The notes: a model not told the origin generated them from the letters alone. A stretch of 64,000 bases of DNA from Heliocidaris tuberculata (GCA_025618425.1 CM046837.1:19128999-19192998); one strand, 5' to 3'. Counted from the stretch's first letter, positions 11,081-24,397 are shown. Program-made: numbers and translations.

Positions 11081-11775
11081 ATTAACATTTTGCAAACAAC
11101 AACAAATGTCAGTAGTTAAAGCAAGATTCAAATGAATGAACTGCACATGCTGCATGAACAGTGAAGTAATGAAATCAATTTGAATTTTAAAAAAAAAGAG
11201 AAAAACATTACCTCACTGCTAGTATGTTTTTTGCAATCATGCTGCAAAAACATCTTTATTTGGTGAGATTTAGAATATATGAATCTCACTGTTTGCTTGT
11301 TATATGATAAACTTCATTTTTCTGCTGTGTTAAAGTGTGCATATCATCTGTTTAAAGCCAGAAGGGCATTAACCCTTTGCATTGTTTCATTTCTCATAAT
11401 TAAATTTTTCAAATGGTCTGCATCTGCACCTACATTATTCCAGTTGCTTTAGTGTATTTCTTTATCCTTTGATTACAAAATTTTAAAAAATGACCAAATT
11501 GACAGAATTCGTTGTTTCAGCCCTTCTACCAGGGACAAGACAAATAATGTGTTTCATTTGTTGAAAAACGATAACCATATAAGGTGAAAATCATCTCACT
11601 ATTACAAAAAGGCAAGCTTACAAATGCCAACACTGTTACTCTACTTGTTTTTCTCGGTACCATCTTTCTTCCACATAGGTTTGGGAAACATTAATGTTCT
11701 AATTGAGTTGTACAGTTTGCTTGCAATGATGAAATTGACTATGACAACACTGACACTTTAGGCATCTGCATGAAC

Positions 11776-12305
11776 GTCTCTCTTTCTTCATCTCTATCTC
11801 TATCTCTCTCACTCTTGTTCACTCTTTTCATCTCTATCTCTCACTTCCTCTCTCTATCTCTCACTCCCTCTCTCTATCTCTCTCTCTCATCTCCATAATC
11901 ATCTCTCTAGCTCCTCTTTAAATCTTTCTCTCTAATACCTCTCTCACTTCCTCCATCTCTCTCATCTTTATAATCATCTTTCTAGCCCCTCTTTAACTTT
12001 TTTTTTCTCTCTCTTTACCTCTCTCTCTCTAGCTCTTTTAATGTCTCTTCTTATTTCTCTGGATGTTTCTTTATTGTCCTCCAATCCTCTTCTATTATTG
12101 GTATATTGTTTGTCAACTGTCTGTATTTGTCTGCTTGTCTGTCTGTCTTCTGGTTTATCACTGTCTATACGTATTTGTCTCTGTGTCTGCCTGTCTGTCG
12201 GTATCTCTCAGTGGCTCTCCCTCTTGTTGTACCATATTTTCATGCACTTCCCTTCCTTCCCTTCCACAAGTACATCACTGTTTGTCTGTCTGTTTGTCTC
12301 TCTCT
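11776..12305. repeat. CT-rich simple-sequence region
   Basis: Long polypyrimidine stretch made of TCTC, TCTCTATC and TGTCTGTC repeats. It lies in intron 2. The overlapping Leu/Ser/Cys-rich frames at 12041-12369 are products of this composition. Confidence 0.85.
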
Positions 12306-12315
12306 CTTATTCTCT

Positions 12316-12571
12316 GACCCATATTCTGAACTCCGGTTTAACTTAAACAGTGGCCTAAGTGTGGTTTAAACCCAGTCTAAACTTCCCTTTTCATCCAGAG
12401 TTTTAGAAAATCACATTCTGAACGCCGGTGTACCTTAAACTCCAGCCTCGTGTGGTTTAACTTTGTACAGAAATTTAGACTGGACTTGCGGTTTTTAAGT
12501 CAGTTTTAATTAAACTCTGGTTTAAATTAGACTGGAGTTTGAGTTAAACCAGAGTTCAGAATACGGGGCCT
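12316..12571. mobile_element. Palindromic MITE with ATTCTGAA termini
   Basis: About 255 bp. The left end GACCCATATTCTGAACTCCG is matched by the right end AGAGTTCAGAATACGGGGCC. The interior repeats TTTAACTTAAAC/GTTTAAAC-like pieces and holds a second copy of the terminal motif (CACATTCTGAACGCCGG). The ends resemble those of the element at 36720-36980. Confidence 0.75.
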
Positions 12572-13599
12572 CTGTGTATATCCCTTACTCTCTCTTTCCC
12601 TATCTACAGCTCTACATATTTTTTAAACTCTTCTCTTTTCTTTTTCTTCCCCTCTTTTATCCACCAACTCCCTCTCTCCTTCTTTCCCACATTATTTCAT
12701 TTCTTACTCTCCTTTCTTTTGACAATCACCCTGACAGAACGGCACAAGTGTCCGAGTGACTACATGAACGCTGGAAACAAAATTATGATTACATGAGAGT
12801 GATCACGTTCATGTGCCGACATACGGCACAGGCATGCCCCACATTCTTCTCAAGAACGTGTTTACTTAGCAACTGCATTCTGCTGTGTCAATGTTATTAA
12901 CTTTCCTAATGATCTCTCTGCCAATGTTTCAGATCGACAAATGCTCATGCTCACAAACACTGCTGCCTTCAGTACAATGTACTATGTATAGGACCTAGTA
13001 CATTTACATACAAGACAGAAAGGATGTAGTTATGCAGAAAATCATCTTTCTGTTTTAATGTCTACTTGGTAAACACAAGTTGCCAAAAACAGCTGCAATA
13101 ACATGTAGGCCCTTTCTGCAAATTGCACTTTCATTTTTTGAAAACATTTCACCAGGTATTTAATTGTTTGACTTTCCATTTCTCACTGTCCACAACACTT
13201 TGCATCGATTTTACAGAGAGGATGTATGAAATTTGTCTCCTTTTGTTTTTCTGTGGTTTATGTCGATTTGGCAAACAACAGTTGCCAGAAAAGGCTACCC
13301 ATGCAAGCATCTATAGATCTACAAAGTCTAATTTCAATTTTCAAAAATATTTCAATAACAATTTGTCTGTATTCCAGCTCCTACTGTCCATAACACCTCA
13401 CATTGATTTGACGACAAGCCCAGTATTTAAAATTCAAGAAGGCTATATCTTGATCATCTTGAAATGCAAGCTAACAAAAATAACAGTTCTTTCGTGTATT
13501 GGCTCCGAGATGGCCATCACAACCGTTGCTAGGGACTGAAAACGTCTCCACAGTAAGACGATATAATGGGCTCATGCTCTCTTGACACTGGTCAGAATC

Positions 13600-14144
13600 A
13601 AAGGGAAAGTCCACCCTGGTATTAAAGTTGATTTGAATAAAAGAAGAAAAATGAGAGAAACAAATTAGTGAAAGTTTGAGCAAAATCTGATAAGAAATAA
13701 CAGAGTTATGAATCTTTAAAACTGTAATCAATCAAACACAAATTGGCAACTCCATGATCTATCTTGCAAGCTCCTCTCCCATTTGCCCTTTACCCCAAAA
13801 ATCATATATTTCCATTTTCTCTTAAGAAAATATTCAATCATACATGTACATGCACCTTAGATATGATCATTGCTCATTTGTTTTAACACAAAACCTGTAT
13901 GATACATATCTATTCCTTCATCGACAAACTAAGAAAATGAAAATTTATGAGATTTTCTGTACTGAGCAAATGGGAGAGGAGCTTACAAGCTAAGTCACAG
14001 AGTTGCCAATTTGTGTTCATGATTGATTACAACTCCAACAATTCATAACTCTTGAATTTTGCTCAAACTTTCACTAATCTGTTTCTCGCATTTTTTTTTC
14101 TCTTTTATTCAAAATCAACTTAATACCAGGATGACTTTCCCTTT
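13600..14144 (+). mobile_element. Fold-back element, family C copy 1
   Basis: About 545 bp with ~200-bp imperfect inverted arms. It begins AAAGGGAAAGTCCACCCTGG and ends with the complement of AAAGGGAAAGTCATCCTGG. Paired inner segments include ATGAGAGAAACAAATTAGTG with CACTAATCTGTTTCTCGCAT. A second copy with its middle inverted is at 31708-32255. Confidence 0.85.
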
Positions 14145-16394
14145 AAGAGATGTAGGTGACTGCTATAAATAAACCTGTCCACGGTTTAGGGGTACTGCTT
14201 TCACGAGTTGATGCTTACAATTCAAATCAGTTGGCTGAATTCGGATTTGACTCCTGTGTAAGACAATATTTTCCCTTGCATAATGCATACATGTCTTCCC
14301 AATTGAAATTTGCTCATGTATCTGAAGGGAGTGTCTTGTACAATTTGTTTCTAAAATGGATCGTGGAGCAAATGCTCTGTATTCACTTCACAGAACAAAG
14401 CAAATACAGTTAACATTGATAGAATGCAATCAAGGTTCAAATTTTTGTTTGATGGAACAATGTTCAAAGGTCGATGCGAGTAATTTGACATTTTGAAATC
14501 AATCACAAATAGCTACAGGCAGTAAGATAGTTCGGCAAACAAACACAAACTGACATAATTATATAGCAAAATCTCATAAAAACGAAATTTGTCTGTACGA
14601 GTAATAATTCCATTTATGCCAAAGTTCAAGTGATGTTTTCTTGCACATACAAACATAAATATATTAAAGTGATTTGGTAACTTTGTAGAGGCTTGATAAA
14701 ATCTGAGCTGCCTGGCCTTACATGTACATGCTATCAGTGTATGTAATATGGTGTAAAAATGAAGCCCAGGAAAAAAAAAAAAGCACTTCAAAATCATCAT
14801 GTGCTTCACAAAAGTAAACATATGCAAGTGACCGGAAAAGCCAGACTCATTTTCCCCCATAGACGCAGTGTTAGACTAAAGCGTATGGCTATACGCTTTC
14901 GTAATTGGGAGTATAGTCATAGATATCTTAATAATAACATTATATATTTGAAAACCTTTCTATGCCTGGCTATTTATTTATCCTTCTGAACATCATGATA
15001 CAAGACAGATATCAAAATTCAACAATTTATTAAATAAAGCCTCCACAAAGTTACGGAATCCCTTTAAGTTCTCTTTCCCTACACTGCATGTAGACTTATA
15101 TAAATGTATGTAAAAATAAGTTTTCTTAAAACTTTCAAATACATGTATCATTCAAACTAAACAATATTTACATGGAACATTAAAACTATCATAACTATAT
15201 TTGAAAAACAAAACCAATCTGATTTTAAAAATGTACAATAGCTCACTACAAGGCAAAGAAAGACAATGACCTCCTTTTTTTCTGGACTACCCACGCAATA
15301 CATTGTCCCATACATGCATATCCCTGTTAGTAAATTTCAGTGTTGAAAGTTTTTCAGTAAGTTTCCATTTCATATTTTTCAGGTCCAAACAACCCCATAA
15401 TGTATGAGGATTTAATTCACTATTGTCCAACTAAGGATGACTTTCACATGTCTCTCTCAACAGTATTCATGTAACAGAAGACTATCTTTAATCTCTTTTG
15501 TTAAAAAGCAATAAAATGTACATTCATCACACCTTTGTGTTTTGACCTTACTTTTTACACTGTAGAAAATACGTCATTGACTATAAGAAACATTCTCTAC
15601 AATGAAGGTGAATTCTGATATCACTAATGCCCAATTCACACAAAAGAAAAAAATGTTCATATATAGAAATGTTTTATAAATAAATGCACAATAACTGTGT
15701 AGAAGTATCACAGGGAATGTACATGTACATAGGGGATGATATACTGACCTGAGGAAACTCTTCATATTTTTATTTTTTTTTTTTTTTTTTTTTGGGGGGG
15801 TGTACATATACACAGTGGTTACTCATATATATTTTTAGGTCCTTCAAGTCATTTTACATCTGATGACTTTCAGCCCCCCCCCCCTCATACTAAGCCCTTC
15901 CCAGATATGTTTTTGTATGATATAACTTTTAAATGCATACACTGTATCTACAATCATTCTAAAATGGAACAAAGCCCAAAACTCTCTGTTTCCCTACATG
16001 GCATTCACACAAGCAAAATTTGATTACTCATTGTATATAGCTATGGATTTATCATACCAAACAATTTCCCCCAGTCTGAATAGGGGTAATGATACCATTT
16101 TAATCGGAGAAATCCATTAGCAACCCTCGTTTTGTGGAGCAAGGATAACCATTGTATGTTTGTTGAAAATCATTACATGAGATTAGGAGGAATTCCATTC
16201 AAAGATTTATATGGTATCTTCCAATAAAAGGTTATAACCTTCTTCTTCTCCCATCAATTACTTTCATCAATAAGGTTTTCAAAAAGTCGTTAATGACTAA
16301 AAAATGTCCAGTGTTGTTGATCCCTATAGAAACCAGTTTGGGCGTTCTGTACATAACTAAATGCAAATTCTATCTAATGATGGGAGAAATGTAT

Positions 16395-16437
16395 GAATGA
16401 ATCGAATGAATGAATGAATGAATGAATAAATGAATGT
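16395..16437. repeat. (TGAA)n microsatellite
   Basis: About ten GAAT/TGAA tetramers with a few substitutions, in intron 2. Confidence 0.85.
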
Positions 16438-17156
16438 TTTGGCTGGCATTTTTTACAGACATGTATTCCTTGATGATGATCAACTAAGAGACCAGTGTCA
16501 CACCAAAATCAAAACCTATTTCGGGGTGCCCCATGATAGGTTTCAGGTTCCCTTATATATAGCTATGAACGTATCAAAAGGTAGCCAAGAGCACCTCTGA
16601 ACAAACCCGTCTCAGACCACCATTTGATGTGACGTGATATGGGTTTTGGGGCTTCCCAAGATAGGTTGGACTTTGGTGTAAACATAAACCAACCCAAACC
16701 TACCCGAGACAGCTTGGAGTGCCGCATCCAGAGGAGGAAAGATGATGTTACATAGGACGCCCTCCAATGTCTGCAAGTAGAAAGCTGCAAACAAAACCCA
16801 ACTTGGGTAGCTTTTGGCAAATCGATGTAACAGGAGTCTAAAAATGGGGATAGATTTTGGGCCAACTTTTGGGCCAGCTTTTTAGAAATGTTTCTCAGGC
16901 AGAACTTGGATAGATTATTTTGGGATAACAGGGGCCCTAGTCCCAGATTCAAAAGAGGAACCTTTGGTGTATTGTAAAAGGAGACCTATGTTTACATGAA
17001 GCTATTACCCTGACAACCTGTTATTGTCTTATGTTTCTACAAACAATCATCAACCCTTTATGACCAGCTACATGAACCTACATGAATAACACAGCATTTA
17101 ATAACTACTTCTTCATGAAGAATATGACTAGATCTTATTGAAAGATAAAAACTTAC

Positions 17157-17218
17157 CTTCCCTAATTGCGCATTAACCCACTTGCTGAAAGTTTTCTTTT
17201 GAATATCCCCTCGTTCAT
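17157..17218 (-). CDS. Dystrophin/utrophin-like gene, internal exon 2 (start of CH1 domain)
   Basis: On the minus strand a pyrimidine-rich acceptor (TTTTCTTTCTCAG) precedes a 62-nt exon that ends at a consensus donor (GGGAAG then GTAAGT). The exon starts in the middle of a codon (last two bases AT) and then runs 20 whole codons. They encode a peptide containing QKKTFSKWVNAQ, the signature opening of the first calponin-homology domain in the spectrin superfamily. The Asp just before Ile-Gln-Lys-Lys and the WVNAQ run fit dystrophin/utrophin better than beta-spectrin or plakins. From family knowledge, vertebrate dystrophin exon 2 is also 62 nt, in the same phase and ending after the same Lys. 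Dystrophin links cortical F-actin to the membrane dystroglycan complex; this segment begins the actin-binding part. The next exon lies 8.2 kb downstream and joins in phase 0. A plakin is the main alternative. Confidence 0.93.
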
Positions 17219-19329
17219 CTGAGAAAGAAAATAAATAAATAGGAAGAATTAGAAATGGTTCAAATAATATCATGAGAACTGTAACAAAATTTACAGGGCA
17301 ATATTAGGAATCAATATAAACTGGAAATCTGACGATTCAAAGAGAAATATAATTAGACAGTGAATAAAAACAAACAAACAATGGATTATTATGCGGTCAT
17401 CTGATATACCACAATACTAATGTTTTAATAATTTAATCTAAAAAAGGGGACAGAACTTAACACATTGTAGAATGTGAGTATTTATTCAACACATATATCA
17501 AATTATGATTGCATAGAACAAATGGACTCACAAACAGATACAAAAGTCACTCAACACATCCCATAATTTTCTCAGACATAATTTGGGTTTTCCAAAAGGG
17601 AAACAAGATATGTGTACACATAAAAAGAAAATAAATTCATGAAATTCCACCACAGTACTTTGCATCCATGCACACACTAAATATATGTATTATCTGGCTT
17701 TTCTACATTTTTTTTTAATGACAAATTGCTTTTTTCTAAATGCTCTTCTAATAGTATTGCCACAGAGGTATATTGTCTCGCCAAGATAATACTTAAGATG
17801 TTGCATTAAAATTTGGAGAGCTTTTACATTCATATCAAGTGGTAATTTCCTGACAACTAGAACTAGCACAGGTCCATCATTGTCCAGACCCCTGACTGAA
17901 AATCCACTGAGGGTCAGCGGAAATCTATTTTCACACCTCCTTCAGCAAACAATCCCCCCTTCAACTGGTGCTAGTGGGTTCATTAGGTGGATTAACAAGG
18001 GGAATCGCTAATCCTCTTTAAAGCTTTATTAAAGCACTCACAATAGCAGTCAGTGTGCGATATGGCAACAAAAGGGAAAATCTTAAAGTTGTGCAATGGA
18101 TAGAAAGGACAAGACTTCAACTGATTGTCAAAATTGGTGAAACTAAATGGTGGATTTTGCGGAAAGATAATAGAAATTAGGTTGTGGGGTGGAGGTGACA
18201 TTTTCATAGAATTCCTTTAAAATCAATCCTCTGATATATGTGAACAATTTATGCTTATTAGTACCCAGTACAAATAAAACATAATAATTCAATATTATCA
18301 TTCCCTCACTAATGTTATGGAAATGTTAATATTTTTATTTAAATCTTTAAGGGAGAATTTTTATCAGTTTACAACAAAATCAATAAACAATTCAACTCCA
18401 TGAGCATTCACCATCCAGTAAAATATCTTTTTACAATTTAAAGTACAGCCAGCAGGTATCAGTTACAGCAGGTATCAATTAAATTTAATAGGAAGAGGAA
18501 GAATAAGAATGGATAACATATGCAGCATAATAAAATATTGAGGAAGAAATCATCGAAAACAAAGAGGAAAAATGACTAAGGAAAATACATTTTTTTAAAC
18601 AAATGCAAATTCAATTCATGTGTTTACAAGCGTTTCTACGATTTCCGATTCATTCATGTAGCTGTAATATCCATAGATAAAAGGCTCACTTTCAATCAGA
18701 ATTACTGCCGCTCACTTTGAATAGGAGCCATTTTTTTCTCTCTCTCCAGCATACAAAACCTATCAATTGTGGTCTCTGCTTCAACCAGAAAAATTCATCA
18801 GGTCGGTACAAAAGAAGGTATGAAAGAGATCTCAAATTGACCAGACAAACCGAAGAATGGAGAGAGGGGAACAGTGGGAGGGGGAATATGGGGGTCTATT
18901 GATGGGGGCGAGCAATGAAAAGAAACCCTATTTCACGCACCTTTAGAGAAGGCAAGCTCACATTGGGTCTCTACAGTGGACACGTCTGGGGGTTTACATG
19001 TATACAAATTCATATCTGCGGTTTTTACACTGCTTGCACAAGTTAATGCAAAGTTCCTATGCAGACTACCGGTACACAAATATAAAACCCAGTTCCAAGC
19101 ACATATGGTTACAAATGCAATTTAGGGTGATTCACAATGGAACTATTTGATACTTCATGATACTGTAACCTACATGTATGACTCTTCACTTTTCACAGGA
19201 ATATTTTTGCTGGCATCAAATCCACTGTTCTTTTAAAAGGGAAAAATGTCCAAGCATGGCAGTTGTACATCAGTATTTTTTTTCCCCAAAAAACTTTAAT
19301 AAGGACAATTGAGATGGGATAAAGATCAC
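17219..19329. other. Region upstream of exon 2, no supported gene
   Basis: AT-rich, presumably intron 1 of the dystrophin-like gene. The stretch near 17870-17960 is less AT-rich and looks non-repetitive; I cannot assign it. Confidence 0.5.
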
Positions 19330-19409
19330 ATCGTCTGTTTGGAGCCAGAAGGGTGTTAACTCTATACTTCAACACAGAGTTAACGCCCTTCTGGCGCCCA
19401 AGAGACGAT
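19330..19409. mobile_element. 80-bp palindromic MITE, family E copy 1
   Basis: Nearly perfect palindrome. ATCGTCTGTTTGGAGCCAGA with AGGGTGTTAACTCT on the left pairs with AGAGTTAACGCCCTTCTGGC and AGAGACGAT on the right. Copies are at 20119-20206 and 44832-44914, and single arms at 11346-11375 and 24398-24426. The same palindrome core is the repeating hairpin of the array at 6421-7540. Confidence 0.9.
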
Positions 19410-20118
19410 ATCAGAGCCTGTCTACAATGACAGGCTACGTGTATGAATGGACCTTTACATTGACATGAATCTGATCAATAACAACAATGTTGTAAAATTT
19501 CCACGTACTGCAGTTACATGTAGTCTAATTTGAAAATCAGCTTCAAGGAGGAACATGTGGCATGATTCTATTTCTGTCTAAATCCTTACATCATCCATGT
19601 TGACCCAAGTCAGTATAATCCAAACACTGTATCATCTAATGAGCTGCTTTGCCATGTTTGTGATTCAGCTTTGTATATATTCTCTTTTTTTCTCCTGAGC
19701 TTCTCTCTCTCTCTCTCTCCCTCTCTCCTGCTCATCCCTTCTCTAAATTTACTTTCTTCTCTTTCCAAGCTATTGCCCTGTTCCTATTTGGAAAAAAAGA
19801 AACAACCTTAAGACTCCTGCACACGTCACATGGATAGCAGACCAAATAAAGTTTCCTTAGAACGAAACTACCTTCCTCAAAGAAAACTGTCAAAATAACG
19901 ATGCTAATATTTCTTTACTCTGGTTTTGATTCCACTTTATAAGCATGATAAGTATACAATGCATGGAGCACGCTCAGGAATTCAATACACTCAAATGACG
20001 TCAGAATTACAATCGAGTGCAATTACATTTCACCCAAACCAAGGAATACATGCAGGTTGTGGTATTGTTGGATAAGGAAATTCTGAATTTGTGCATGTAC
20101 CATGACATTCGTTGTAAT
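19410..20118. other. No supported gene; (CT)n tract
   Basis: AT-rich sequence with a (TC)n microsatellite at about 19700-19726. Confidence 0.5.
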
Positions 20119-20206
20119 AACGTCTGTTTGGAGCCAGAAGGGTGTTAACTCATATACATGTACATTAACACAGAGTAAACGCCCTTCCGGCTCTCAACAG
20201 ACGATA
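20119..20206. mobile_element. Palindromic MITE, family E copy 2
   Basis: Left arm ACGTCTGTTTGGAGCCAGAA, right arm complement from GTAAACGCCCTTCCGGCTCT to AACAGACGAT. The loop contains an ATACATGTACAT expansion absent from the copy at 19330. Confidence 0.85.
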
Positions 20207-20655
20207 TATTTTTTCAATATGAATTGAGGATATGTAAATCCTGTATTTTAAATCATTTTTATTCAAGTGGACGGTGGAGAAGTTGATATTATTGAGTAAA
20301 ACTCTTAAACATTCAAATGTGAAAGGGGCCGATATTTACACTTTAGCTTGAAGTGGATGCCAAAGAGGAAAGGAGACTTGAAGAGTAAACTCTACAGCAT
20401 ACTGGTCAAGTTTCGTTCTCAATTTCATGCTAACACATTTTCCTTGACCTGAAGGTCTGGCAAGTTTGCATTTCACTTGCTTTTATTCCTCTTCTTTATT
20501 CTTTGTCAAATATCGCTTTGTTTGACCTTAACTTGGAAAAGACAAGTTGAAGTTAAGGGTGATATCAACTACATGTATAGGCATTCGAAAGAAGCGATCA
20601 ATAGAATATGCTCAGAAACACACTACAATGAAAATCCTGATTAAATATTATTAAG
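20207..20655. other. No recognisable feature
   Basis: AT-rich sequence between a MITE and a purine tract; nothing supported. Confidence 0.45.
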
Positions 20656-20872
20656 AAGATGAGAAAGAAGGGGATGGAGAAGGAGAAGGGGAAGAAGAAA
20701 AGAAAATGAGAAGGAGAAGGAGGAGGAGGATGAGGAGAAGGAGAAGGAGGAGAAGAAGGAGGAAGAGGAGGAGGAGGAGAAGGAGAAGGAGAAGGAGAAG
20801 GAGAAGGAAAAGGAGGAGGAGGAGGAGGAGGAGGAGGTGGTAGAGGAGGAGGAAACAAAGAAGAAGTTAACT
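20656..20872. repeat. GAAGGA/GGAGGA purine tract
   Basis: About 215 bp almost wholly of purines on the plus strand, made of GAGAAG and GGAGGA units. The Pro/Ser-rich frames on the minus strand come from this composition and are not genes. Confidence 0.9.
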
Positions 20873-21282
20873 CTTAAAGATGAAAGAAAGATATAGAAAT
20901 CAAGAAAACAAATGTGTAGGCTTATGAACATGTTTCTCTTCAAAATGAACGAGCTGCATGCACCTCTTAAAAAGTACTTTTCATAAACATAAAAACAGAG
21001 AGAAAAAATGGGGAAATAGTTATATTTGTCTTTTAACACAGTAAACAATAATAATCTTTATGCCTGCAATTTTGCAGAAAGTATTCTTTTCCAAGTTCAC
21101 TTGGAGTGTAAAACAGCACCTTTCAAATTGTGGGATGAGGCATAGATAGTTTACATTGTAACAGGAGAGATGGATACACAGAGTGCTATCCCAGCTGTCA
21201 TATCATCACACCCTGTGCGGCAGCGGTGGTAGGATACACTGGCGCATTTCAGGGGCACAACTGGCCCATGTCCCTCCCCCTT
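20873..21282. other. No recognisable feature
   Basis: AT-rich sequence with no supported gene. Confidence 0.45.
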
Positions 21283-21872
21283 TAAAGGGCAATCCAACCT
21301 TGATAATAAGATGATTTGTGTGAAAGCAGAAAAATAAGAAAAACAGGATGGCGAAAGTTTGAAAGAAATCGGACAAGGACTAAGAAAGTTATGGATGTTT
21401 GAAAAATGAGATCACTACATCTATGCGAATCTCAAATTGGCAATTTGGTGAGTCAATTGTGACATTTTTGTGGACAACTCTCCCATTTGTCGTACACAAA
21501 AATATCATTAATTTGCGGTTTTCTTCGAGGCGCTTTTATCCTCGGGGCAGTACTCAAAATATATTGGAGATAGCATATTGTTATAGGTCCTCGTGAACGA
21601 AAAGATCCTGCTGAGTAATGCATTTTGAAAAAAAGTGACATTTTAGTCATTTTGTGTGTTAGAGCGAATGGGGGAGTTGTCCACAGCTACATCACAGTGA
21701 CATTACCTATTCGGCCAATTTGAAATTCCCATATGCATAGTGATTACAACTTTCAAAAATTCATAACTTTCTTATTGCTTGTCCGATTTCGTTCAAACTT
21801 TCACCAATCTGTTTCTCTGATTTTTCCTCTTTCTTTCAAAGCAACTTGCTATAAAGGTTGGATTTCCCTTTA
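21283..21872 (+). mobile_element. TTAA-type fold-back element, family D copy 1
   Basis: About 590 bp. It begins TTAAAGGGCAATCCAACCTT and ends with the complement of TTAAAGGGAAATCCAACCTT. The arms (AGAAATCGGACAAGGACTAA with the complement of AACGAAATCGGACAAGCAAT) pair over ~150 bp. An inverted copy is at 28790-29387. Both copies share a 50-60-codon frame in the middle, which reflects recent common descent more than coding selection. Confidence 0.88.
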
Positions 21873-22360
21873 AAACCCAAATGGACTACTTTAGGTACAC
21901 AGTCAAAAAATGTGCCCCCCCCCCCCTTTGCAAATTCATAACATTAACAATTAAATATGATACCCTTTTTTTCTTTGCTTTTTTTTGTAACTGGTACATT
22001 AATTGTGGTAATTCTAACTTTGGTAATTTGTGCCCCTCCTCTTTTGAAAAAAAAAAAAAAATCCTATATCTACCCCTCATAGTACACCTCCTCAACAATG
22101 GAATTCCATCTCACCAAAATACTCTAGTGATCTTCTCATAGCAACCAGTGAGGTGGTGATAGGTTAGAAATGAATCATGATATAAAGTAAACATAAACCA
22201 ATGCTTTCTCGGTTGTACCACGAATGCTCGGGCTCCAGCGACAATCGCTTCACGGTCAATATTTTACACTAAATGAATTCTTAACTTCGACCCTGGACTA
22301 ATTTAAACACTCTACCTAGAACTAACCTAACACCCAACTGCAATCCTAACCCTATATCTT

Positions 22361-22556
22361 TCAGTTGCAGATTTAGGGGGGGGGGACTTCCGTCCCTTAC
22401 CCCCCCCCCCCCCCCCCTTGAAACCAAAGTGCACATTGTGTCCCCTCCCCTTTTAGACTTTTTTTCTCTCTCTCTCTTTTTTTTTTTGCCTGTCAGAAAA
22501 TTTTCTGAGATTTGTGCCCCCTTTTACAAAATCCTGGATCCATCATCCACCCGTCT
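22361..22556. mobile_element. G/C-run MITE, family J copy 1
   Basis: Begins near GTTGCAGATTTAGGGGGGG, contains C-runs, CCTGTCAGAAAATTTTCTGA and TTGTGCCCCCTTTTACAAAA, and ends TCCTGGATCCATC. The same series of segments occurs at 50935-51157. Confidence 0.6.
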
Positions 22557-24397
22557 TTGACAAAATAAAGCAAGGAGCAATATAGTTGTCAGAGTACATG
22601 TTGAAGCACCACTTTTTTCAATCAAAGATACGCTGGCTTATTTTGAAAAATAAGCGGATATACTTTAAAAAAATATTGGGGAAAGGGAAGACACAACTGC
22701 CTCTCTTTAGAAAAAAAAACAAACTAAATAGTACGAAAAAATAGCTTTAATAAAATTGTCAATAAACAGTAGAGCAACGTCCAGATCTAAATACAGCAAA
22801 TCAGTTTAAAGGTAACCCATTTTCACCAACGTATAATAGCACATGTGGGCCTACATGAAGGTGGTGTATATATATAGCCAGCCAACACTATTCCCGTTCA
22901 TTCGTTGTCACCCTACGTGTCAACACCTGTGCCTCCGCATGCACTGCAGAGAGGGCATGCACAGTTCAGTTTGTATGCTGATCATAATACTCGTTACTCA
23001 TCATAATGTAAGAGATACACCGGTAGAACTCTTCAATACCCATCACTATCTCTCCAGCATCTCTCTCTCTCTTCTCTGAAACGCCTCCAGCAACAGGGCT
23101 CAGCCTTCCGAAGACGCAGAAGGTTTTTTTTTTCTTCATTTTTTTAAAGATTTTAAAGGTACTTCATCCATTTTGCAGACTTACACAAATTCTGTGAAAC
23201 TTTGCACATGTTTTAAAATACATCCTGTACATGTAAATGTAGATATGTAGCCTATGAAATTACAAGGTCACGAGTTTTATAACTCCTTTGTAAGAAATGA
23301 AAAAAGAGGGAGCTATTCAGAAGTCAATGCAAGTGGGTGTACTAGTAATGGTCAAAAAATGATTTTTAAAAATTGCGCAAATTTTTTTTAGTCAAAAAAA
23401 ATAAATTGTTGATAATTTTACAGCAAATCATAAACCTTGTCACATGTAAGTTTTCCAATAATAATAATTTTGCAATTTATCGCATACTCCCACAACTTCA
23501 AAATTTAGGGCTGCAAAAGGGGATGAAGTACCATTAAGGGCTGTAGACCTTTGGTTTAGTCAATTGATTCACATCGTATTTACAAATGTACATCTAATAA
23601 ACTAGACAAAGTCATTTGACAGGTCAATGAAAACAAGATATTTTGACTACATGAAAGTAATAAAAAAAATGATGCACTTTGTTCCTATCATGAAATGATT
23701 TTGACAAGGATGTGATATCAATCCATCTAAAGATTGAATAGAGTCAAGGAATAGATTTTACAAAATAGTTCCAATCACATTTACTACCTACATGTATAGA
23801 TTTTTAAAAGTAACATTCCACTTGACCTACGTGTACATGTACATGTACATGTAATAAGCAGGGTTTTTTTTTTTCAGTACTGTCTATTATACTAAAATGG
23901 AATTGTATGTGGTATTTTATTCAATCTAAAGATACTAAAACAGAAATATATATAATATACACACAGTTCATACAAAATTTAATGAAAATCAAGACATTCT
24001 AACTCAATTGTGAGTGACTATCACAGTTCTAGGAATATCATGCACTATATTTGGCCAGATATACCTTCGGGCCGATTCAGGGAGATGCATGTTTTATTTC
24101 ACTGCAAATACAGTCATCTACAATGCAAAATTGCCAATTCGAAATCCATACAACTATGAAAATAACCACCCATAAAATAAATTTCTTTTTCCAGGGAAGC
24201 ACTTTGATCCCTTTTGATGGAGTTGTTTCTCCCCCTAAATTCCTTATTTCTGTTCTCTTTCAAATAAACCTTAGGTACTGTAATAGGCTTTTTATACTTG
24301 ATTTTTTTTTTAACCCCAGACTATTATTTTTGCTGTTCTCACCAAAGGTGGGGCTAACCCGGCTATTTTCTGGAGCTAAAATAATCCCTAATTAATT
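22557..24397. other. No supported gene
   Basis: AT-rich. 22842-23085 is a non-repetitive stretch with some CpG (CCTACGTGTCAACACC) but no supported exon. A TGTACA/ACATGT run lies near 23830-23853. Confidence 0.45.

Larger units (their letters stand above)
8975..17156 (-). other. Intron 2 of the dystrophin-like gene
   Basis: This is the 8,182-bp interval between the two recognised exons, with GT at 17156-17155 and AG at 8976-8975 on the minus strand. It holds a fragment of repeat B (9292-9395), repeat G (10675-11080), a CT-rich stretch (11776-12305), a palindromic MITE (12316-12571) and a fold-back element (13600-14144). The rest (9396-10674, 11081-11775, 12572-13599, 14145-17156) is AT-rich sequence with homopolymer runs, in which I see no supported exon. 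A (TGAA)n microsatellite lies at 16395-16437 and a T-run followed by a G-run at 15774-15797. Confidence 0.9.

Noticed and set aside
16563..16952. 129-codon minus-strand frame
   Set aside because: No recognisable domain; the DNA holds internal direct repeats (CCCATGATAGGTT and CCCAAGATAGGTT) suggesting an old element.
20598..21048. Pro/Ser-rich minus-strand frames
   Set aside because: Caused by the GAAGGA/GGAGGA purine tract.
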